This document shows positions 6,444 through 13,232 of a stretch of 13,539 nt of DNA, piece by piece. The DNA comes from JBBAFB01 sp041655595. Lineage in GTDB: Bacteria > Bacillota > DULZ01. The stretch lies in assembly GCA_041655595.1 (NCBI GenBank), contig JBBAFB010000056.1, positions 1-13,539 of the forward strand. The letters are read 5' to 3'. Under the pieces are notes generated by a model. It saw only the letters and a list, made by a program, of their open reading frames with translations, ran no database searches and was not told the DNA's origin. Made by a program: the position numbers and the translations under genes. The first letter of the stretch is position 1, and every line of letters starts with the position of its first letter.

Positions 6444-7691
6444 ATGGACATTCTGGAAAGAGTATATGAAGCTCTGTATCAGTGTAATAAGTGTGGGTTC
6501 TGTCAGGCAACTTGTCCCACCTATCGAAATTTATGGGATGAAAAGTATACGGCTCGGGGTCGTATCAGATTAATCCTGGCAGTGGCGGACGGAGATTTGG
6601 AGAGAACTGCTGAATACGAGGAAGCTATTAACACTTGTCTAACCTGTCATCAGTGTGCAGTTACCTGCCCCAGTGGTGTAAAGGGAGATGAATTGGTTTT
6701 AGCAGCTCGTCAAGATCTTTTTGAAAAGAAGGGTTTTCCCTTTATTAAGAGAATACCTTTACAGAGGGTATTGCCAAGCCGTAGCGCTCGTAATGCCGCT
6801 TTTGGTATGTTTAGGGTTTTTAAGGGCCTTTTGCCATCTTCATTTAAGGGGATAGATATCAAAGGTATGCCTGTGGCTGGCAGGTCCTTTACGGATTCCA
6901 CTGTTGAAGTCCATAAACCCGAAGGTGAGCCTAAGGCAAAGGTGGCCTATTTTGTCGGCTGTATGACAGATCACACCCTACCGGGCGTAGCCGAGGCCGT
7001 GGTTAAGGTTTTAACCGCTAATGGACTAGAAGTAATAGTTCCCAAGGCTCAAAATTGCTGCGGTCTGCCTATGTACACCTATGGTGACCTGGATACCTCT
7101 TTGAAATTAGCTAAAGAAAATATGGATGTAATCGAAAAATTTCAAGTGGATGCAGTTATTACCGCTTGCGGCTCCTGTGGTGGCATGCTCGTTAAATACG
7201 GTGAATTATTTGCGGATAAACCGGAAGCAGAAAGGGCCAAGGCCTTTAGCGAAAAAACTTATGATGTTGCGGAATATTTAATTGATAAAATAGAATTAGA
7301 TACCGAAAAATTTGGCAACCTACCTATTAAGGTCACTTATCATGATTCCTGCCATTTGGCAAGGGGTATGAATGTGGTTAAGCAACCCAGGGAATTAATG
7401 AAAAAGGTTCCCGGGGTGGAATTGATCGAAATGAAAGATGCGGATCAATGCTGTGGTGCTGCCGGATTATTCCAAGGGCTGTATCCGGAAATATCAACAA
7501 AGATTACCAACAATAAGATTGAAAACGCCAAAAATACAGGTGCTGAATTTGTTACCGTTGATTGTCCCGCCTGCTTGCATCGAATTCAGGGTGGAATCAA
7601 TCAAAATAAAACCGGCCAAAGAGTGGCCCACGTTGTTGAGGTATTAGCGGCTGCCTATGATAATAGGGATAAACTTGATTTAGTTAGGTAG
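6444..7691 (+). CDS. glcF: Glycolate oxidase iron-sulfur subunit GlcF
   Basis: A 415-residue electron-transfer subunit. Two ferredoxin-like 4Fe-4S sites lie near the N-terminus: C14-x2-C17-x2-C20-x3-C24-P and C65-x2-C68-x2-C71-x3-C75-P. Two CCG (heterodisulfide reductase B-like) domains follow. Their double cysteines are C205-C206-G and C336-C337-G, with the accompanying TACGSCGG and HDSCH motifs. Such subunits take electrons from the flavoprotein pair and pass them to quinone or another carrier at the membrane. There is no transmembrane segment, so it must attach through partners. The ATG directly follows the glcD stop, with GGAGGTGA (6431-6438) inside the glcD end, an arrangement that favours coupled, balanced synthesis of the complex. 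Confidence 0.92.
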   Translation: MDILERVYEALYQCNKCGFCQATCPTYRNLWDEKYTARGRIRLILAVADGDLERTAEYEEAINTCLTCHQCAVTCPSGVKGDELVLAARQDLFEKKGFPFIKRIPLQRVLPSRSARNAAFGMFRVFKGLLPSSFKGIDIKGMPVAGRSFTDSTVEVHKPEGEPKAKVAYFVGCMTDHTLPGVAEAVVKVLTANGLEVIVPKAQNCCGLPMYTYGDLDTSLKLAKENMDVIEKFQVDAVITACGSCGGMLVKYGELFADKPEAERAKAFSEKTYDVAEYLIDKIELDTEKFGNLPIKVTYHDSCHLARGMNVVKQPRELMKKVPGVELIEMKDADQCCGAAGLFQGLYPEISTKITNNKIENAKNTGAEFVTVDCPACLHRIQGGINQNKTGQRVAHVVEVLAAAYDNRDKLDLVR

Positions 7692-7700
7692 TTTGTTTTT

Positions 7701-7735
7701 GGGGAGTATGTTTCTCAAAACGACACATACTCTCT
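7701..7735 (+). other. Intercistronic hairpin between glcF and the aminotransferase
   Basis: An 8-bp perfect stem (GAGTATGT 7704-7711 with ACATACTC 7725-7732) extends to about 11 pairs with G-U pairs, around a 13-nt loop. No T-run follows, so it is unlikely to stop transcription outright. It may be a processing or stability element that tunes aminotransferase level relative to glcDEF, or an operator. The aminotransferase ribosome site lies about 20 nt downstream. Confidence 0.5.
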
Positions 7736-7770
7736 TAACATAAACTTAAATTCGAAAGGAGTAATGTTTT

Positions 7771-8946
7771 ATGTACCAATTAAACCCCCCCAATCGCATT
7801 CTATTGGGGCCAGGACCTAGCGATGCTCACCCACAAACCTTGCAAGCTCAGGCATTGCCCTTAATAGGCCATATGGATCCTGAATTCGTTAGGATTATGA
7901 ACGAGGTAGCAGAGCTATTAAGAGAGGTTTATGGAACAAAAAACCAGCTTACACTACCCATGTCAGCAACTGGTAGTGCAGGTATGGAAACAGTATTTGT
8001 GAACCTAATAGAGCCTGGCGATAAGGCTTTGATCTGTGAAAACGGGTTGTTTGGCGTTAGAATGATTGATGTAGCTGAAAGGGCAGGAGCCGAGGTAACT
8101 GTTGTTAATGCACCTTGGGGAGAAGCAATAGATCCTGCAAAGGTACAAGAGGCCCTAGCTAAAGATAAGTTTAAGGTTGTGGCCATTGTTCATGCAGAAA
8201 CTTCCACGGGTGTAAAACAGCCCCTAGAGGAAATAGCTAAGATGGCTCATGATAATGGGGCTTTGTTCGTGGCGGACTGTGTTACTTCCATTGGCGGTAT
8301 TCCCATTGAAGCAGACAAGGTAGGTATCGATGCGGCTTACTCAGGGACACAAAAATGTCTATCAGCCCCACCGGGATTATCCCCTGTAACTTTTAACGAG
8401 CGGGCTGTTGATGTTATCATGAATCGTAAAACTAAAGTGCAAAGTTGGTACCTAGACTTGAGCATGATTGCAAAATACTGGGGTGGCGCAACCAGAGCTT
8501 ACCACCACACAGCACCGATTTCTAGTGTCTATGCTATCCATGCCGCTTTGAAGCTAATTCATGATGAAGGGTTAGAAAATGTTTATAAAAGACACGCCGT
8601 AACCGGTTTAGCCTTGCAAAAGGGCCTGGAAGCAATGGGTCTGGAATTAGTAGTTAAAAACCCGGATCACCGTTTACCGGAACTGACCACCTTTTACATT
8701 CCGGAAGGGATTGAAGATGGACCGGTTCGTAGCCGCCTTTTAAATGAATATGGCATTGAGATTGGCGGAGGTTTAGGGGTATTGGCAGGCAAGATTTGGC
8801 GTATCGGCTTAATGGGCCATTCCTGCCGTAAACGTAATGTAATGCTAGTATTGGCAGCCCTAGAAACCGTTTTGTCCGATATGGGCTATAAATGCGAAAA
8901 AGGTGCCGCTTTGGCGGCCGCCGATGCAGTTTTTGCCGGCAAATAA
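7771..8946 (+). CDS. Class V PLP aminotransferase, alanine/serine-glyoxylate type
   Basis: A 391-residue cytoplasmic PLP enzyme of the AGXT/serine-glyoxylate aminotransferase group. It opens with the family-typical LLGPGPSDAHP. It has HAETSTGV and the cofactor-ring aspartate in DCVTSIGG, and the Schiff-base lysine is K195 in SGTQKCLSAPPG. Near the C-terminus RIGLMGHS carries the arginine that should bind the substrate carboxylate. The reaction would move an amino group from alanine or serine to glyoxylate, giving glycine. It follows glcF by 79 nt without a T-rich terminator and precedes a strong one, so it is most likely the last gene of the glycolate operon. The ribosome site AAAGGAG (7755-7761) is 9 nt before the ATG. 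The amino donor cannot be told from sequence; related enzymes act in purine or phosphonate metabolism. Confidence 0.9.
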   Translation: MYQLNPPNRILLGPGPSDAHPQTLQAQALPLIGHMDPEFVRIMNEVAELLREVYGTKNQLTLPMSATGSAGMETVFVNLIEPGDKALICENGLFGVRMIDVAERAGAEVTVVNAPWGEAIDPAKVQEALAKDKFKVVAIVHAETSTGVKQPLEEIAKMAHDNGALFVADCVTSIGGIPIEADKVGIDAAYSGTQKCLSAPPGLSPVTFNERAVDVIMNRKTKVQSWYLDLSMIAKYWGGATRAYHHTAPISSVYAIHAALKLIHDEGLENVYKRHAVTGLALQKGLEAMGLELVVKNPDHRLPELTTFYIPEGIEDGPVRSRLLNEYGIEIGGGLGVLAGKIWRIGLMGHSCRKRNVMLVLAALETVLSDMGYKCEKGAALAAADAVFAGK

Positions 8947-8966
8947 ATAAATATCAATAACAAGTG

Positions 8967-9000
8967 AACCCCTTGTCTTCGGACAGGGGGTTTTGTTGTT
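8967..9000 (+). terminator. Strong intrinsic terminator with UUCG loop
   Basis: An 11-bp stem (8967-8977 with 8982-8992, one G-U pair) closes on the very stable C(TTCG)G tetraloop. It is followed by the T-rich tail ttttgttgtt (8991-9000). It lies 20 nt after the aminotransferase stop and ends the glycolate operon. Confidence 0.93.
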
Positions 9001-9003
9001 GGG

Positions 9004-9032
9004 TTGACGGTTAAGTTAGTGAGGGGTACAAT
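9004..9032 (+). promoter_or_regulatory. Sigma-A promoter for the metal ABC transporter operon
   Basis: TTGACG (9004-9009) and TACAAT (9027-9032) are separated by exactly 17 nt; each box matches five of six consensus bases. It follows directly on the terminator of the previous operon. The start would be near 9039, leaving a leader of about 65 nt. I see no clear Zur (TCGTAAT-type), MntR or Fur box overlapping it, which is unusual for this type of transporter. Confidence 0.75.
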
Positions 9033-9104
9033 TAAGATAATAAATGGAAATATTGTTTACTAAGGACTTGTTTGACTCCTATTGATAGAAGAAGGTGGAT
9101 AATT

Positions 9105-10031
9105 ATGAAGGATAAGCTGGCAGCCTTGCTGCTAATTTTAGCTATACTGCTCAGCGGCTGTAATGCTGTAGAAAAGGCTACGGTGAGTGATGCAAAGGAT
9201 AGTGAAAAGCCCGTTGTGGTTGCTACTATTTTCCCCATTGCTGATTTGCTGAAGCAAATAGGCGGGGATAAAATAGAGGTAATAACCCTCTTGCCGGCCG
9301 GGGCTAGCCCCCATCACTTTGAAATAACTCCCAAGGAGGCAAAAATAATTAGTCGGGGAAAACTTTTGGTATCGGTGGGAGCCGGTTTAGATCCCTGGGC
9401 GGAACGGATTGCTAAAGGGTTAGCGGGGCAAATGGCTGAGCTGGTGATCAGCGATGGTTTAACCTTATTGCCCTTTAAAGGCAAGGATCATCACGACCAA
9501 AATATCCCTGCAAACAAGGGGGACCCTCACATTTGGTTGGACCCGATTTTTGTTAAGGAAAAGGTGGCGCCTATTCTGGCAGAATCTTTGGGGGATCTTT
9601 GGCCGCAGCATCAAGGGGCATTTCAAAACAATTTATTAAACTTGCAAGAACAATTGGAGGAATTGCATCAAAGCTTTACTCAACTGGCGGCGGATTTTGC
9701 GGAAAGAAGGTTTATTTCTTTTCACAGTACCTGGGCCTATCTTGGCAAACGCTATGATTTATCAGAGGTAGAGAGTGTGTTGGAGTACCCGGGAGAGGAA
9801 CCTTCCGCGGGCTGGTTAGCCGGATTAATTAAACTGGCTCAACGGGAACAGCTCGGTATTATTTTTATTGAGCCTCAGTTTAATCCTAAACCGGCCGAAA
9901 TACTGGCCCAAGAAATCGGAGGTAGGGTTTTTATCCTTGATCCCTTGGGTGGGGAAAACGTGGACGGCAGGGATGATTACTTTAAGCTGATGAACTATAA
10001 TTTCTCTATTCTGCAGGAGGCTTTAAAATAA
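9105..10031 (+). CDS. Metal ABC transporter substrate-binding lipoprotein (ZnuA/TroA/MntA family)
   Basis: A 308-residue extracellular metal-binding protein of cluster A-I. The N-terminus is a lipoprotein signal: K2/K4, a hydrophobic stretch and the lipobox LSGC with C19 as the lipidated residue. The likely metal ligands are H70 in GASPHHFE, H142 in GDPHIWLDP, H207 in FHSTW and D279 in LDPLGG. A short loop KDHHD (127-131) before H142 is a minimal version of the His-rich loop of ZnuA proteins. I start at ATG 9105, which follows AAGAAGGTGG by 6 nt and begins the signal peptide; a frame beginning at 9072 would add eleven charged residues in front. Zn2+ is suggested by the loop, but Mn2+ or Fe2+ cannot be excluded. 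The gene begins an operon with the ATPase and permease, to which it is directly abutted. Confidence 0.9.
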   Translation: MKDKLAALLLILAILLSGCNAVEKATVSDAKDSEKPVVVATIFPIADLLKQIGGDKIEVITLLPAGASPHHFEITPKEAKIISRGKLLVSVGAGLDPWAERIAKGLAGQMAELVISDGLTLLPFKGKDHHDQNIPANKGDPHIWLDPIFVKEKVAPILAESLGDLWPQHQGAFQNNLLNLQEQLEELHQSFTQLAADFAERRFISFHSTWAYLGKRYDLSEVESVLEYPGEEPSAGWLAGLIKLAQREQLGIIFIEPQFNPKPAEILAQEIGGRVFILDPLGGENVDGRDDYFKLMNYNFSILQEALK

Positions 10032-10751
10032 ATGACTATTCTTCGGGGAAAAGAGATAGAGGTTTACTTTGGTTCGAAGTTAGTGCTAAAAAAGGTTGGC
10101 TTTAGTGTGCTGGAGGGGGAGCTTGCCGCTATTATCGGGGCCAATGGTGCAGGAAAAACTACTTTACTCAGGGTGCTGTCGGGAATTATTAAGCCCTCTA
10201 AAGGGGAGGTCCTGTTTTTTGATAAGCCTATTAAAAATGTTGATCTTAAACAACTGGCTTATTTACCTCAAAAAAGTAATTTTGATGCCCAATTCCCTCT
10301 TAGAGTTTTTGATATGGTGCAGCTTGGTTGGGGGACAAAGGGGATCTTTGGTAGAAATGGATACCGGGAAACTAAAAACGTGGGATGGGCATTGGAGCAA
10401 GTAGGTTTGGAGGGTTTTGAAAAAAGATTTTTTACAGAGCTTTCGGGAGGCCAACAACAACTGGTTCTTTTGGCCAAGACTCTTTATGCTAAGCCCAGGT
10501 TGATATTCTTAGATGAGCCCACCACAGGCTTAGATCCCTTAGCCAGAAAAAGGTTTTATGATTTGCTGGTTTCCCTACGAGAGAGGCTGGGTTTAACCAT
10601 ACTGATTGTTTCCCATGATCAGGAGGCTGTTCTAGAGGTGGCTAGTAAATTATTGGTGCTGGACGAAGGGAAGATAGTCTATGATGGTCAGCCGGTAGCA
10701 CCGGGGTTGTGGAACAAAACTTCCGCCTCCTTGCCCCAAGGTGGTGATTAG
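10032..10751 (+). CDS. Metal ABC transporter ATP-binding protein (ZnuC/MntB family)
   Basis: A 239-residue cytoplasmic ATPase that energises import by the adjacent lipoprotein and permease. All nucleotide-binding motifs are intact: Walker A GANGAGKTT (36-44), Q-loop Q80 in LPQ, signature LSGGQ (137-141), Walker B LIFLDE (157-162), D-loop GLDP and switch H195 in VSHD. Its length fits ZnuC-like ATPases without a regulatory extension. The ATG directly follows the binding-protein stop, with AGGAGG (10015-10020) within the previous gene. The gene ends directly at the permease start (TAG then ATG), so the three subunits are translated as one coupled set. Confidence 0.93.
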   Translation: MTILRGKEIEVYFGSKLVLKKVGFSVLEGELAAIIGANGAGKTTLLRVLSGIIKPSKGEVLFFDKPIKNVDLKQLAYLPQKSNFDAQFPLRVFDMVQLGWGTKGIFGRNGYRETKNVGWALEQVGLEGFEKRFFTELSGGQQQLVLLAKTLYAKPRLIFLDEPTTGLDPLARKRFYDLLVSLRERLGLTILIVSHDQEAVLEVASKLLVLDEGKIVYDGQPVAPGLWNKTSASLPQGGD

Positions 10752-11564
10752 ATGGAAATGTTAAATTTTGCTTTTATGCAGAGGGCCTTAATTGCGGTTT
10801 TAGTGATTGGTCTAGTTTCCTCTATTGCAAGTTTTTTTGTAATTCTTAGAAGACTGGCCTTTATCGGGGCGGGTATTTCCCATTCCGCCTTTGGCGGGAT
10901 AGCTCTGGGGTTGGTATTAGGTATTAACCCCTTGGGAACGGCCGGGATTTTCGGTGTGCTGGTGGCTGTTTTTGTGGCCTGGCTCAGCCGCAGGGGGGCA
11001 GTTTATGAGGATACTGCCATTGGGATTTTTTTTAGCGGTGCGATGGCTTTTGGGATCGCTTTGTTGAGTTTGGGCAAGGGTTATTACGGGGATGCCATGA
11101 GTTACCTTTTCGGTAATGTCCTAGCTGTTTCTACAACGGATTTATGGATTTTGGCTTTAACTGGTTCGGTTGTGCTAGCTTTTTTGTTAAGTTATTTCAG
11201 AGCCCTACTGTGCCTATCCTTTAACGAAGAATGTGCCAAAGCAAGTGGCTTGCCCGTTAATTTTTTATACTATGGTTTAATGATCAGCTTGGCCTTGACA
11301 GTAGTGGTGGCGGCCAAAACCGTAGGGGTGGTTCTGGCCTCAGCCCTTTTAGTAGTACCCGGCGCCACCGGTTTTCAGTTTTCCAAAGATTATAAAGTGA
11401 TTCTAGTGGTAAGTGTTGTTAGCAGCCTTATATCTGCCTTGTCCGGACTTTGGCTTTCCTATCAATTTGGTCTTGCTTCCGGGGCTTCGATTGTGTTGGT
11501 TGCCACTTTAATCTTCTTTTTGGCTTTCCTATTTTCGCCGAAAAGAGATGGTGTCTTCAGGTAG
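10752..11564 (+). CDS. Metal ABC transporter permease (ABC-3 family, ZnuB/MntC)
   Basis: A 270-residue integral membrane protein that forms the channel of the importer. The sequence is a succession of about seven or eight hydrophobic helices with short polar links. It shows the family-typical early stretch RRLAFIGAGISHSAFGGIALG (split by the second helix), a central GDAMSYLFGNVLAV segment and a late VVLASALLVVPGATG stretch. No soluble domain is attached. It closes the transporter operon; no T-tailed terminator follows directly, only the structured leader of the next gene, so some read-through into the MEMO-AMMECR1 gene is possible. Metal specificity cannot be judged from the permease alone. 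Confidence 0.92.
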   Translation: MEMLNFAFMQRALIAVLVIGLVSSIASFFVILRRLAFIGAGISHSAFGGIALGLVLGINPLGTAGIFGVLVAVFVAWLSRRGAVYEDTAIGIFFSGAMAFGIALLSLGKGYYGDAMSYLFGNVLAVSTTDLWILALTGSVVLAFLLSYFRALLCLSFNEECAKASGLPVNFLYYGLMISLALTVVVAAKTVGVVLASALLVVPGATGFQFSKDYKVILVVSVVSSLISALSGLWLSYQFGLASGASIVLVATLIFFLAFLFSPKRDGVFR

Positions 11565-11729
11565 GTAGACAGGAGATTTCGTTGCCGTCTGTCGGCAGCC
11601 AACGGCATTGAAAAGTTTATTTTTTGTAGGATTTTCAACTTAGCCACCCAGTGTTCCGAGAGGGACAAAAAGCAGTTTTAACAGTTTTTCAGTTTGTTAG
11701 TGGTTAAAACCTTAAAAGGAGGATCTTTT
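11565..11729 (+). other. Structured leader upstream of the MEMO-AMMECR1 gene
   Basis: This 165-nt gap is rich in complementary segments that compete. GACAG (11568-11572) can pair with CTGTC (11589-11593). GTTGCCG (11581-11587) pairs with CGGCAGC (11593-11599), and TGCCGT (11583-11588) pairs with ACGGCA (11602-11607), the last followed 10 nt on by a T-rich stretch. TTGAAAA (11608-11614) pairs with TTTTCAA (11632-11638). TGTTCC (11652-11657) forms a GAGA-capped stem with GGGACA (11662-11667). Finally GTTTTAAC (11675-11682) and GTTAAAAC (11703-11710) form an 8-bp perfect inverted repeat overlapping three CAGTTT copies. No known riboswitch or T-box consensus was recognised and no convincing promoter was found. 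It could hold a weak terminator or attenuator. Confidence 0.45.
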
Positions 11730-13139
11730 ATGGGAAAATTAGTTTTAGCCGGTATTACCCCTCACCCCCCCATTATGGTAGCGGAGGTCGGCAAAGGGGA
11801 AGAAAAAAAAGTTACTACAACCAGAAAAGGGATGAACAAGTTAGCTCGGGAGCTGGCGGCAAAACAACCGGAAACTATTGTAGTCATTACTCCCCATGGC
11901 GCAGTTTTTTCTGATGCGATTTCCATTTCTTTGCCGGAACATTATGGGGGAGATTTGGGTTCCTTCGGAGCCGGTCAAGTGGGACTGGATTATCAGGTGG
12001 ACAATGAGTTGGCGGATTTGGTTTATAAAGCTGCTTTAACGAAGGGGCTATCGGTTGTGAAATTAGATGACGATTTAGCGCGGAATTATAATGTTAATTT
12101 AAAGCTAGATCATGGTGTTATGGTGCCGCTTTCTTTTTTCGATGAAATCAGCCCAAAGCCTCAACTACTGCAAATCAATATGGGGTTTTTAGCCAGGCAG
12201 CAGCTATATAGTTTTGGTCTGGCTTTAAAAGAGGGCATTGAAAATTCAGCGAGGAGAGTTGCTGTCATTGCCAGTAGCGATCTTTCTCACTGTCTGATTC
12301 CGGGTGCTACGGCGGGTTACGATCCCAAAGGAAAAGAATTTGATCTACTGTTGAAAAAGCTATTGGAGGATTTTGATGTCCCAGGTATTTTGTCAATACC
12401 GCCCGATTTGCAGGAGGGTGCAAAGGAATGCGGCTATCGTCCCATTTTGATGCTATTGGGTGCCTTGGATGGTTATGAGGTAGAGAGCACGGTTCTATCT
12501 TATGAGGGGCCCTTTGGAGTGGGTTACTTAGTGGCTCAGCTTGAGCCTTTAGGGCCCTCGTCAAAGGCGGAGCATTGGCAGAGCATCATGGTTTATCAAA
12601 ATAAAAAAATTTTGGAACGCAAAGCCAAAGAAAGTCCCATTGTACAATTAGCTCGACAAAGCCTAGAGTACTTTTATCAAACGGGAAAAAGGTTGAAAAA
12701 GGCCGGAATTACCTTGGATAAGGGTTATCCAAAAACGGCAGGGGTTTTTGTTACTTTAAAGCAGGAAGGGAGATTAAGAGGCTGTATCGGTACTACCGAA
12801 CCTACAAAGGCCACTTTGGAAGAGGAAATAGTTGCCAACGCCATTAAAGCAGCTACCCAAGACCCCCGTTTTGAGCCCGTGGAAGCTGATGAACTGGACC
12901 TTTTATCTATCTCTGTTGATGTATTAGGAGTAGCGGAAGAGATTTCCGGTCCGGAACAATTAGACCCCCAAATATATGGGGTGATTGTAAGTAGCGGCTG
13001 GAAAAGGGGATTGCTGCTACCGGCCTTGGAGGGTATCAATAGGGCAGAAGAGCAAATTGATATAGCCAGCCAAAAAGCAGGGATCAGGCCCGGGGAATCC
13101 GTAAAGCTAGAGCGTTTTAGGGTAACGCGTTATAACTAG
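11730..13139 (+). CDS. AmmeMemoRadiSam proteins B and A fused: MEMO-like domain + AMMECR1 domain
   Basis: A 469-residue fusion. Residues 1 to ~272 are a MEMO/LigB-fold domain related to class III non-haem iron dioxygenases. Its likely metal-site residues are H12 in TPHPP, H56 in TPHG, D184 and H187 in SSDLSH, and C234 in ECGYRPI, the position of the metal-binding cysteine of human MEMO1. H128 in LDHG is also conserved. Residues ~300-469 are an AMMECR1 domain with the diagnostic LRGCIG (349-354) and a DPRF motif. In AmmeMemoRadiSam clusters these two proteins occur with a dedicated radical SAM enzyme, found here next door; their reaction is not established to my knowledge. I start at ATG 11730, 7 nt after AAAAGGAGG; an upstream TTG in frame (11694) lies before that site. 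No signal peptide, so cytoplasmic. Confidence 0.92.
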   Translation: MGKLVLAGITPHPPIMVAEVGKGEEKKVTTTRKGMNKLARELAAKQPETIVVITPHGAVFSDAISISLPEHYGGDLGSFGAGQVGLDYQVDNELADLVYKAALTKGLSVVKLDDDLARNYNVNLKLDHGVMVPLSFFDEISPKPQLLQINMGFLARQQLYSFGLALKEGIENSARRVAVIASSDLSHCLIPGATAGYDPKGKEFDLLLKKLLEDFDVPGILSIPPDLQEGAKECGYRPILMLLGALDGYEVESTVLSYEGPFGVGYLVAQLEPLGPSSKAEHWQSIMVYQNKKILERKAKESPIVQLARQSLEYFYQTGKRLKKAGITLDKGYPKTAGVFVTLKQEGRLRGCIGTTEPTKATLEEEIVANAIKAATQDPRFEPVEADELDLLSISVDVLGVAEEISGPEQLDPQIYGVIVSSGWKRGLLLPALEGINRAEEQIDIASQKAGIRPGESVKLERFRVTRYN

Positions 13140-13140
13140 C

Positions 13141-13149
13141 AGGAGGTGG
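13141..13149 (+). promoter_or_regulatory. Extra strong ribosome binding site ahead of an alternative TTG start
   Basis: AGGAGGTGG lies directly after the MEMO-AMMECR1 stop but 83 nt before the ATG of the radical SAM gene, which has its own site. It is 8 nt ahead of TTG 13158, in frame with the radical SAM protein. It is farther from ATG 13169, which would encode an eight-residue peptide ending at 13195. It must either start a longer radical SAM protein, start a leader peptide, or be a chance or relict site. Confidence 0.5.
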
Positions 13150-13232
13150 GGTGACCTTTGGTTAGGCGATGGTCAAGCAGTTGTTTTGCATGTAAACCTT
13201 TTACCGTCCAACTAAGCTGCGGAGGTGAAAAA

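Noticed and set aside
9028..9056. ACAAT...ATTGT inverted repeat over the transporter promoter as a Zur or Fur operator
   Set aside because: The arms are only five A/T-rich bases, 19 nt apart, and fit no known Zur, MntR or Fur box; chance is likely.
11641..11670. Possible T-box antiterminator in the MEMO leader
   Set aside because: The conserved T-box sequence (AGGGTGGNACCGCG-like) is absent and the downstream gene is not an aminoacyl-tRNA synthetase or amino-acid gene; only a GAGA-capped hairpin is seen.
11673..11695. Three CAGTTT copies as the start of a CRISPR-like or iteron array
   Set aside because: Units are only six bases, spaced 8-9 nt, with no spacers or replication genes; kept only as part of the leader description.
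12725..13039. Minus-strand open frame of 104 codons opposite the AMMECR1 domain
   Set aside because: It mirrors the AMMECR1 coding strand, which carries the diagnostic LRGCIG; low-complexity Ser/Ala/Pro translation typical of an antisense shadow.
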